DNA of 64,000 nt from Rhabdornis inornatus (Eukaryota; Chordata; Aves; Passeriformes; Rhabdornithidae): assembly GCA_013397075.1 (NCBI GenBank), contig VWZS01003795.1:216-64215 (forward strand), read 5' to 3'. This document shows, one piece after another, positions 23,164 to 35,100 of this stretch. Every line of letters begins with the position of its first letter. The stretch's first letter is position 1. Under the pieces are notes generated by a model that saw only the letters and a program-made list of their open reading frames with translations, searched no databases and was not told the origin of the DNA. Position numbers and translations under genes: made by a program.

Positions 23164-26100
23164 GTGAGTGAGGGGTTTGCCCTGGCACCGGGCCGGGCCG
23201 GGCCGGGGGCGCATCCCCGGACATGCCGAGGTGGCCGTGCCCTGCCCCGGGGGCAGCGGGAGCTCCCCCGGGTTTTTTCCTGCTCGTTCCCTGCCCCGAA
23301 GCAGCTGAGGAAGGTTCACCAGGCCCCATGTTTTAGGATTCGGGCCTGGCCGCGGCCATCCTCCCTCTGGGTTTGATAATTCCAGCTCTGGCGTGGAGCT
23401 GTGCGTGCCAAAGGAGTTCTCTGTGATGTTGAAAGCAGGAATCTTGGGCAGCAGATGCTGCTGACTGATCTTCTCTTTGCAGTGAAGCAGGACTAAAGGA
23501 CAGTCTTAAGCTGCTCCAGGGGAGGTTTAGCTTGGGCATTAGGAAAAAGCTTTTCTCAGAAAAGCTGGTTAGACATTAAAATGTGCTGTCGAGGGTGTTG
23601 ATGGAGTCACCGTCCCCGGAGGTGTTTAAGGAAAGACTTAGTCTGGTTGCCATGGTGGTGTTTGGTCACAGGTTGGACTTGAGGATCCCGGAGTTCTTTT
23701 CCAGCCTAATTCATTCCTAGATTCTGTGAATTTGGAAAAACTTGTAAAGGAAGGGATCGAGGTGCTTAAACCTTAGAGTCATTAGTCGAAATGAGGACAT
23801 TGTTCCTCCTTACAAGTAAAGGAAACAGAAAAGTGGATTGGGGATGGACTTTGACAGGTCCTCTTGTTCCTTCACACTTCAAAGCAGATCAGAGAGAGAG
23901 CTCTCTGCCAAGCTTAGCGACTGAAAATAATAGCAGGGGTCACACATTCTGTGAGGAGAATAATAATTGGCCTTTCTGTTGGAAGGTTTTCTTCGTGCCT
24001 GATACAGAGTTCAGTCAGGGTGGGAGAAGCCAGAGCCAAGTTATCTGGTCCTGATGCTGCTGAGTGGCTGGGCTGCAGGTCTTTTGGCCTGTGAAAGAGC
24101 TGGAGTGCACTGGAAGGAGATTCTGGGGAACTTCATGGTTGTTTAATATCTATCCAACCCGAGTGTCTTTGGTTTAGTAGGTGTTATTTGTGGTGTCCTC
24201 AGCAAGTGTGAATATGAGCTGCCCTCTTGTCTTTTAATTACAATTAGAAGGCTTTTGACGTTTCTTCCTCGGTTACCTTTTCACTGGACTAAAGCCTTCC
24301 ATTTTCTTCATTGTCTCTTGTAGGCCATACTTTTTTAGACTTCTTTTGCTTGTTCTTTTAACTTGTAAGGGTATAGGAGTAAGAAGGGAAATTCTGAGAC
24401 ACCGTGAAAATACGGGCTTGGTAAGAGCTTCAATAGACAGAATTCCCTTCTTCCAGTCCTTTGTGTTACTATAGTAAAAGAATTTTAGAGTCTTCAAGCA
24501 GTAATCTGCTCTTCTGAAGGTGTGCCTTTCAGGAGGAAGTAAGTAGGTTGTCTTTGGTTTTAATCGGGTTTCTTCCTGGTATGAAGACATTGTTATGCTA
24601 AAGAACCTGTGGAATTTTACAGAGGAGCAGGATTTTTCAGAGTAGAACAAAGATCTCATTAAAGTAGGAGTTTTTTTAATCTCATTCTCTATTTCACCAG
24701 AATGCTTACTGTAGTGATGTTTATGTTCTTCTGTGTGTTTATGTTGATATGCTGTCTTATATGTTTCAGTATTGGGGCAAAATATATATATATATGTATA
24801 TATATACACACATGTACAGTACCAACCTAATTTATGGTAGATAATCAGAATTTATTGCGTATTGCACTGGCGTGGTGGATTGTTGTGTACAGGCCTGTAA
24901 ACCAAGTGAGTTTTCAGATTATTTTAAGAGAATGGATTTCTTTGGAAGGTTGTTTCAAGCTTAAATATTTTGAAAGGAAATTATAAAACTCAGATGCTGA
25001 AAGATTTTTTGTGTCTAATTAAAATAATCAGGAGCACCTAGAGAACTGAAGATCTGTGCCTAAATCTCTTACAAGTTGAAGACCAAAGGAGCCCAGTTAG
25101 CAGTTGCTAATAATTAGCATAATTATTGTGTATATCTACATGCTTGAGGTAATTGTTTGATAAAAATGATACTAATAATCTAGTGAATTGGAAGTGAATG
25201 AAAAGTTTTACTTTGTAAAGTATTTTTATTACTGTAAATAGTATTAGGCCTCATATATATATAAAGCAGTTTTTATCTTTCAAATAGACCTTTAGAAGAT
25301 TTTACTACTGCATTGAAGGTTGTTAATTTTAGGACCTCGTGTTTATTGGAGTAATAAACTTGAAATGAAAGCTGCCATTTAAAATCTCCAAAAGATGGAG
25401 CTGGAGCTGCTCTGTTGAAAATGAGTGTCTTGTCTTCTCACATGCACAGATTTCTAGTCAAAAGCCCCAGTGACCAATTTATAGAGTACAGTTACATATT
25501 TTGAAAGAAATCACTAGCATCAATACTGGCATTTGGGATGTGATTGGTGGTTTTACATCTTTTTTATAATGTAAGTTACTGTATTTCATGTAACTTTTAA
25601 GGTTGCAATGATTTGTTAATAACTCACCATTGTAACTTTATACTGCTTGTACATTTTAATACAAAGCTTTCGTTGCAGTCACAAAAACGTTCTCTGTAAT
25701 AGTTAACTTTGGTACACTTATTCAAGCCAATAAATTAGATCCATCTTGAGAAATACTAAAATAATCCAAATAAATCATTTATTTGGATTAAAATAATACT
25801 TGGACTGAACCTAAGTTTGTCTAAGCTTACTCCTGCAGCTGCATTTGATTGGACTTGTCTTACTGATATAATTTCATAAAGGAAAACAATAAAAAGTTAT
25901 GAATATCATTCTGTTGTTTGTGGATACCATTTCCTCGACCAAAGTTGTTGAGTCTTATTATAACATTGCAGGCAAGAGTAAAGAAATGCAGTTCAGACTT
26001 TGATTTATCCACTTTATCTGTTTAATATGCATTCTCTGATTGACACAACTGCTTTTAAGAGGCACACCTTTAGGTTTGGTGGATGGATGCTCATACTGTA

Positions 26101-29100
26101 TGACTTCCCAAAAAAATTGTTGCCATCTTGCTGTGTATCTACTGTTAGAGAGAGGAGTCTTAAGTAAAGTATTGTATGGAGGATGTTTGTGGATAGTGAA
26201 GAAGTGTTCCAGGAAGACAGTAGTTTCCAAAGAGGCAACTATATGTTGGCAGTTCTGGGCCAGGTTATTTTTAGAAGGGGCCAGAAGGTATTTCAGATGC
26301 ACAGGGGATGTATGCAAATAAATTTACTTGTGCTTAGGGTGGTGAAAGTATATAAATCTACTACTGTGCTAATAATATTTTCAGTGTTAAATTAGACTAA
26401 TATGTTGGGGGAAGGATTTGTTTTCATAATTTTCCTGCTGGTCACAGTAGGACAGAGATGAATTAAGTAGCTTGTAAAAGAGGAGAAAAAAATGGCATTT
26501 GGCAGTACAAGCCACTGTCTTTTCTGAGATCAGCCTCATTTCGTTGTGAACAAATGGAGAAGTGTATCTTGTTAGTAGGATAGCAAGGATCTCAGTATCT
26601 TAGAACTAGTGACAGACATTTTAAAGGAGGTTTTTGTGATTCTGTGTTGGAAAACCATATAAATCAGCTGATGCAGGCTGGTGGGCAGTGTGTGAGATTT
26701 TAGAAAATGTTTAACTGAGAAGCAGTTAATAGGTTTTGTTTTACCTGTTTGGCTGTCGCTTGACTATGACATTGTCTAAGTGTCCATTACAAAAAATGAA
26801 AGTTCTGTGTATTTGCAGTTTTGTAGAAATAAAAGAAGTAGGTCAATGTGCCAGTGGAAACTGAGCTTGACTTTGGCACTTTGACTGCCAATCTGATTCT
26901 GCAATTTTAAATGAACAAGCTAGAAAGGAATGTTTGGTGGAGCACACCCTGTATCTTGGCAGATGTGTTAAGCCTGTGTATATGCTAAAGCTAAGAAAAA
27001 CATGTATGTCTAAGAAGTTACATGTAGTTTTATGTCTGTGATTAAGTTGGAATCATCGTGTTTAGAAGAACATGTTTCTATAAGCTGAATTCTTCTGTAG
27101 GTAACTTGTAACCTATAAAGCACATATAGAATGATGTAGGTAATATGAAGATGTATATATTAAAAAAAACCCAACTGGAAAAGTAGGTGGTGTATGGTGA
27201 CTTTCAGTAAGCATGCAAGTCCATCTTGTGGGACACACTGCAGAGGTACAGTCCTGCTCTGTTGTTTGGCAATACTTTAATCAAGGTAGGGCCATACACC
27301 TTCTTAGGAAGGTCTGTCTGGATTTTTTTTTTTTTTTTTTTTGCCTCTCTCATTTATTTTGTAGTGAGAAATGCACTTGTTGAAGACCAAGATATTTTTT
27401 TGTCCATGTGAGATATGTACATATATACATATAGAATAGTTGCAATAGCTTACTTACTTTTTTCAAATGTCATTAATATTTCCAGTAGTTACTGAGGTAT
27501 TATTTTATTAATTGGACTTTTAATACTTTTTCGCTTTTGGAACAGAAATCTGTTGGTACTAGATAGAGTATGTTTTTTTGAAATATCAGTGGAGTGAGAT
27601 TTAGTCCAGCTAGTTTGATATCCTAAAATGTAAGTATTTTTCACATATTCAGGAAATACAGATTTACATGCATTTTTCCAGTCAGCTTATATACTAAGTT
27701 GTCATTGGTGTGATACATATAGCTTGATCAGAATCATTATGCCCTTTCTAATTACAGTTATATCTACAGGTAATTAATATATTCCTGTATCAGAAGCATA
27801 TATACTTTTATACAAATTTAACTAGCCTACTTAATTTTCATTTTGTATGTGGTAAAGTGTTTACCTTTTCTGTCTCATTTGTTGAGAGCTACCAAAGAGA
27901 AAGTGAGAGGAAACCAGTATATTAGTTTATATTTCTTAGTTTTTTTTACTGAGTTATGTTGCGTAGGTATTATGGATTTTAAAATAGTGACAATAATAAA
28001 ACTATTGATCTGACTTCTAAGCAGATTTATGTCTTCCTGATAAGCAACTAGAAGCAAGAACAACCTGACAAAAATAGTCATTGTGAGACTATGTGAGTCA
28101 GAAATTTGTTAGCAAAGTGATTTTTTAAAAAAGTGATTTGTTCTTCTGTAAGTAGGTGTAAACAGAATAAAACAGTAAAGCACGAAGTAAAACAGTAGCA
28201 AGAAACAGTAGCCGGTATTTTAATGATAGAGGTGAAAAAGATCAGTCACAGGTGTAAAAATGTTGGTGGATATATCCAGTTATGTAAGGAAACCATATTT
28301 TTAAGATACTTTATTTAGAATTTGGTATTATTATTTATCCTTTAATTGCTGGGAGGAAAAGTGTGCAGATAATTACATGTCCAGACTGGTTTTTAGCAGA
28401 GAAGATAAAAAAGTAGGAATGTTGCTTTGCATCCTGTTAATTTGCTGACCCTAAATGTTTTGTTAGGACTAGCATAGAACCTGAGAAATGGAGTAACTCA
28501 TTTGTCTTATGTCCTTTGTCTTCTGTATGGGACACAGTGAAAATGGATTAAATTAATTTGTGATTCATTTGTGTCTTTAGTATCATACACTGCGTTTTAA
28601 CCAAGACTACTTACATTGCTACACTACCATACTGTTTATTTAGGGAATCATTAGTCATAAATTTTGTTGTTCATGTTCTTATTACCCCATGATAAAGACT
28701 GCTTTGTTAGATTTAGCATTAGCTAAAAATTGAAGTCATAAAGGTCCTTTTTGGGGTCACAATAGTAATGAAATAAAGGCTTTTAATATAATCTAATAAT
28801 CTGTCAGTACAGTCTTTTCCAATAATATCTTGAAACATTTTCATCTTTGACAAGTGGTAAGCACTGTGGTGAAATTGGGGGGATTATCGTAAAAAATACG
28901 GTTTTCAAGTGTATCATCTATTCAGAAACTCATTTTGTGCAGTGCTGTCACATTGTTTAGTTTTGCAGGTAGCACCATGTGATTAAACAGGACTCTGCTC
29001 TGTTCCATGGTTTCTCGTTCAAAGCAGTCCATTAAACTTAATGGGGTTGTGTGACAAATTATGGCTAATGCTGCTTAGTAGACAGGAAGAATCAGAAAGT

Positions 29101-32100
29101 CAAGACTGAGGAAGAGTAGAGTGTTCTTATCTTTTGGAAAGCTGTAGGCAAAGTGGTGAAGTGATAGTGGTGAGCTCATGGAGACAATCCTTTCTCCAAG
29201 GAGTTACGGAGACGCAGTAATTAAGAGCTCCAGCTACTTCACATGAAGGGGCTGATGAAAAGTTAGGGGACCCCATGAAAACTTGGCAGTATGTGGGCTG
29301 TGCAGGCCCGCCTCTGTTGTCGTCGTTGCATATCTGGTGTCTGAGTGTGTATCTGCAGGCTGTAGGATCTGCAGCTCTCATGTTCTGAAAAATTGCTTTC
29401 TGTCCTGCACTTGTGTAATGTCATGGGAACACTAAGGAATAACGATTTCATTTGGTTTGTAAAACACAATTAAAGATTTTTATTTTTTTATCTACGTTTG
29501 CCTTTAAATGACATTTCTGTCTTTAAAAATATGCTGCCAGAATGAAATGATAAGCAAATATGCTATCATATCTTGGTGCTTATACTGTTTTTTTATGCAT
29601 ATGCTGGGACAGGAGCCATGGAGTAGTTGAAGCATTGTAGTGTGCTCTTTTGTGTTTCATGATCCTGGGTCCTGCAGCCTTTAAATCAGAAGGTTAATAG
29701 TCCTGATCAGGAGTGAATGTTGAAATATATAAATGCATATGTTGGTAAATTTTATGGAGTCTAGTGTAAATTACATAAGGACATGCTGCTGAGGAAATAA
29801 AAGCACCTCATAAACTGTCTGTGAATTTTGGTTTGATCCTATAGCAAGATATGTAAGGACCTGTCCTTTAAAATTAACTATTAAATAGATGTACACCAGA
29901 GGTGTTTTATTGGTAACAGAATCAATGGACCTTGAAAATCTTGTGATTTGTGGGGAATGGAAGCGTTGAGCTCTTTCTCAACTCACTAAGACCTTCTGAT
30001 TCAGGCAGTTCCTGTTCTCTTGCATGATGTGGGAGTTTCCACATCACAGCATCCTTTCCTTTGCCTTTTCGTCCCTACATTTTTCGGTTAGTTGGCTGGA
30101 CGTGAGACAGCACCTCAGTCTTTTGCTCAGAACGACATGTGTGCTGCCTGTACACCAGGCTGTCAGCCTCTGTCTCTGTGTGGATTAAACAAGTTAGCTA
30201 AAGATTTGACTCTTCCCACTTTTCCTGCTGAAAGGGCACTAATCTGTCACTCTTTTCTACTTTTACACTAGTTTAGTGTAAAAGTTGTATGTTACACACT
30301 TTTTACCACTCAGAGATTCGTTTATATCTTAAAAATTAATTCAGTTCAAATAGACAGGGAAGGAAGGTGAAATAGTGAGAAATATGACATATGAAATACG
30401 TTTGTCTGTAGACATACAGGTAAAAAAATGGCACTAGATGGCCTTGTTTAGGTAACTAAAAAAGTTCTGAAATGAATTCCTAGCTTCTGGCAATCGGAGA
30501 TTATATGGCGGGAAAAAATAATCTTTAGAAAGACAGTTTTCAGACCTTTATGAGTTTAGAAGGCTTGGCATAAGAAGCAAAGTGAAGCAAACTTGACTTT
30601 TATCTTTTCACAGTGATAGACTTGAATGGTTTTAATTAGGGGTACCCTAAAGGCCTGTAATTAAACAAAGACAAAAGGCATTTGATGAGTGCTTGGCTTA
30701 TGACTTTCAGTCACTTGAGGCTGGTAGTGGATACTTTTGTATGTGTCTAACTTCCTTTTGCTGAAAAATCTGTGAGTTTTCTACCATGATTGAATTATGC
30801 TTAGACTTTTTTTGAGCTAGAAATTAATATACCAAGAAGTGTATTAATTGCACTTTGAGGTAATTCAGGTCTTCCTCTCATTTTTATTTGGTGTGGTGAA
30901 TAATGCCACTGTCTTTCCTTAGTAGTAGGCAGGCCTATGACCCACCTTCCCAACTGAGCATGGCTCCACTTTGAGTGCTCATGTCTGGGCAATGTGTAAG
31001 TCATAGATATATTTATACCTATTTGCTCAAATGAAACTCTTGTCCATATTGCAGAAATTACTGCAATGATAGCTCAGAAAATGAAAAAGCTTTTCCCAAA
31101 GCTAAACCCGTTGTCGTTACTTTATCTAATGATGCCATCTCTCAGTTTGCCTCTCACCCCCCAGTAGCTGCTTTCCCTATCAGTGGTGGAGGTTGTTTCC
31201 TGTCACCATGGTATGTAAGTCACCATCATCCCACTTTCTGAAGTTTTCTCGGTTTCTGTGTGTTCCTCCTCATGCTTTAGATCTTCAGAGGATGCAGTAT
31301 TGCCATCTTCTAGTGCCTCATTCAAGCAGCGATGCTTCTGAGCAGTCATACATAACTTGTGGTTTTTAGCATCTGTCTGCTTCCTGTTGTGCACTTCTAT
31401 ACAAAAATACCTCTGTATTTTTACTTCTCTCTTACATTTATTCATCCTTTCCTTGATGTATTTACATTTTAAGCTGTTCAGGGGAAGGTCTACATTCTTT
31501 TTCTTTACAATATATAAACTTAGTATAAGATCTTTGAGAATGTCTCTGAGATCTAATAGAAATAAATTATTTTTGATTAGTTATTCTAATTATTCTGTTA
31601 GAATGACTAATGGTCACTTTTCTGTGAAAAATGTACAGATGAGAGTTCAGACCATCATATGAAAAATATATAAATTAATTGTGAGAGGCTTAAATGCTAA
31701 TATTTTGTTGTAAGACTCCTGATGAAAAACATTATTTAAGACTTTAAGAACTCCATGACTAAAAGTGCAATTAACTCCAGCATTTAAGATGGCATTTATT
31801 TTATTGCCAGCTTAAAATACATATTCTGTATAAGATAATTGTAACAGACTCAGTTTTTTGATAATTTGTAACTGCTTGAACAGGAAATAACTTCATTAAA
31901 AATAGGACATTGTCTAGGCTCTTTTGCTTAGAGATTTTTTTTATTTTTAAAAAAATTCTGACATGTTCCGTGGAAGAAATATTAGTTGCTTAATGCCATG
32001 ATTTCTTTTCTTTTGTCTTCTATGGGAATAAAAAGAGTAGTTTATAAATTCTTGAGTTATTTCAGTTGAAACTGGCATTTAATTTTCATACCTGTAAGAC

Positions 32101-35100
32101 CTTTGAGAAATACAAAACACCTGGCAAATGGCAAAATATTGCTAAAATTGACTGAATGTTAGCCTTTCTAAAGCCTTTCTATTATTTCTATTATTTCTAT
32201 TTCTATGTTAGCCTTTCTATTTTTCTGGTATCATCTGGATGTTAGATTGTGTGCAAGATAAATGCTAAGTTTTGCTGTTTTGTGAATTTGACCAAGATCT
32301 CTGGTTTACTTGAATTGTAGACTTTTATTTGGAGTTTAGAAATAGCCTGTGGTGATAATCTGAAGCAATAGCTTCATGTCCTGCCTGCTTGATTCATGTA
32401 GGTCTAGGCGTAGGTTTTCATGATGAAATACTGCTTCCATGACCACAGTCTGGTTGTGCTGTTTGCTGTGCATTGGCTGGGGCAGAGACACAAGCAAGGG
32501 AGCAGAGAGAAACTAAGGTGTAACCTTGCAGTGTGGTGCTTGCTAATGAATGGTAATTGCTGATCTGCACAGTTCTATTCTGCCTTTTTATTCTGTTCCA
32601 TTTTTGGCTGAATCAGCAAGTTACAGTTAAGAGCAGGTTATGAAAGTGAACACACTGCCTTCTTTTCAACCTCTGCCACTCATTGTTCCCTGTTCAAAGT
32701 TTCTGTTCTGTTTTTTATTGTTTGGTGGCTCTTCCTGGACTCGCCTAACCATGGTATACTGTGGGTGGATGTTTGTTTCTGCCCCCAGCTGACTTCTCTG
32801 CGAATTCTAGGGTAGTTGCAGGTGACCACCAAAATACATGACATCTCTCTTTGACTGTCTTGCTGGAGAGTACATTCAAATTAAAAGTTTAGTACGGTTG
32901 CTTGTGCAGCATTAGTTTATCCTATTATGTTTATAGAAATTGAAATATAATATTATCTGACACCATATTTTTCTGCAGAACACTTGCCTCGTGCAGTGAA
33001 TGGTGCTCTGGGAAGGAATGACCTTACTTATAGTCTTTGTTTGTGCTTGTGATTTCATCTGCTGTCTCTGCCCCATCCCTGGTTTTTACTGAGTAGCTTC
33101 CAAAATTGAAGATAGGTTTAATTTCCAACAGTCTTTTCATATGTTTTCTTTATAACAAATGGAGGGAATTTGGATAAAAAACAGTGCTAGTAAGAGCAAT
33201 ATAAAGGAAAATTAAGTGAGCTGAGAATGGCAGGTCTTCTATGAAGTAATGTAAAGATTTGTCAGCCTTCATAGAAGTAGATCATAGGGTATGAAAACAG
33301 CTTGTTGTGTTTGCATTTTTGTGTGACTCTTGTGCTTGCATCTGTTCCTGGGGGATAGATTTATGACTTTTCATAATGTGTATACATTAATTAATTTCAT
33401 GATATATACTGTTACCATTTATAATTTTGCTTTTTTTTGTTTTGCGCTCTTTATTTATCCAGGCCGTATGGTACCTGGAGGGAGGCAACAAGAAAGATGG
33501 GAGAGGGACTTTTTACAAGACCATGTAGTGACAGAGCAAGGGGGAGTGGTTTCAAGCTGAGAGTATGTTTGGATTACATAATATGAAAAAATTCTTTATT
33601 GTGAGGGTGGTGATGAACTGTAACAGGTTGTCTGGAGTGCCCCATTGCTGGAAGTGTTTGAGGCCAGGTTGGGTGGAGCTCTGAGCAACCTGGTCTAGTG
33701 CAAGGTGTCCCTGTCCATGGCAGGGGGTTTGGAACCAGGTCTGTAAGGTCTCTCTCAACCGTGGCCATTCTGTGATTCAGTGATTTTATGATTGAAGCAG
33801 GATATGGATTTAAATGTTAGGTTATATGAAGAGTACTATTTTTAATTTTTATTACGTGTTTGACAGTCTTTTTGTGATACTTTTGGGTCATCATTCACCC
33901 TGCAAAGCTGGTGGCCATCATTCTTGCTGCTTTGTTATTTGCACAGGGAAATAAATCTGTTTTTTCTCACCCAGGACTCCATTGCCCTTCTCTATTTGGT
34001 GAGGCTGGACAATATTGAATTGGTCTAATTTAGCTGTTCTGCCACTTGGCCATTCTACAGGTCTTTTAAATTAGAGTAGATGGGAGAGCATGTGTGTGTG
34101 TATAAAAAAGCAGTAGAAGTCAGCATGTTAGCTGTTAGAAAGGAGCAAGACAGTGGTGTCTTATTTTTTTAAAGTAGGCTTAGTATATATAGTATGTAAT
34201 AATAACAAAATATTGTTATTAAGTGAAATTATGACTGGATCAAACTGTGCCTTCATTATTAAGGTCTTTGTTGTCGGCTCTGTACTGTATCATCAGCTTT
34301 TATGCTGGTGATATTTTCATTTGCTGTGTTCGTTCAGGTGTGTGTCTGCTTTTGTTAGAAGGTAGGTAAACCACAGCAGGGAGGCTTTAACTGTGGGTGG
34401 TCACTAGGGACAACAATGCAGCTTTGTAAGTAACTAATTTCTCTGAAATAATTTGGCTTTTTAGTATTTTAAATATCATCTTACTGTAAAAGGCAATTTC
34501 TGCTTTAGAGTTCTGCAAGGGTTTGCAAATTTTTCAAGGTTTTTTTTGCTATTCTGGCAGCTGGAAGGTGAAAATGCATGCAGCTCCATTTCTTTGGCTA
34601 AAAGTAAGTGTTGGCCTGATCTGCTGAGGCCCTGCCTCAAGGGACAGGGGGAGGTAGTTCTGCTCTGTTTGGTCCCAGAGGTGTGGGACTGAAGGGCATA
34701 GCCAAAGGCAGGAAGGGAGATTGTTGTTCTTGGCAGCTGCATGCTGGAGGTTGGCTTGATCCATCTCATCAATTGCACCCTGGGTGCTCCAAATCACCTC
34801 TGGAAGTGCCTACTTATCTCTGAATTACTCTGGAATCTTGAGGAGGCTGTCCATCTAAATTATGTACCTGAAGTTAGACCCGGTAAGTCCTCCTTACTGA
34901 TAGTCATATCCTTCCTGCATTTTTTTCATTAACAGATACAGATATACCAAGTTGCCTTGCAACTTGAGTTGCACTGTTAGTTTGAATGTTAGTATAATGT
35001 TATTAAAATACCTAAATACCCTGCTTTAATATGAGAGGGCATTTTTAAAGAATTAGTCACCTTTTCATTTTGGTCTTTAGTTCTGAATCTTTTGCATGCA

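Larger units (their letters stand above)
22436..23330 (+). promoter_or_regulatory. GOPC: GOPC CpG-island promoter
   Basis: Base composition changes sharply from AT-rich to very GC/CpG-rich at about 22436 and stays so through GOPC exon 1 into the start of intron 1. The core promoter and most of the 5' UTR fall in an assembly gap (22621-22868). Only 13 nt of 5' UTR (22869-22881) remain before the start codon. The island also lies upstream of the minus-strand copy A reading frame, so it may be bidirectional. Confidence 0.8.

Noticed and set aside
22033..23376. Long open frames spanning the N gap on both strands
   Set aside because: Their length comes from unknown codons and GC-rich sequence. 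Only GOPC exon 1 and the copy A frame are supportable.
24773..24812. TA-rich microsatellite
   Set aside because: Ordinary simple repeat. The hydrophobic reading frame over it is an artefact.
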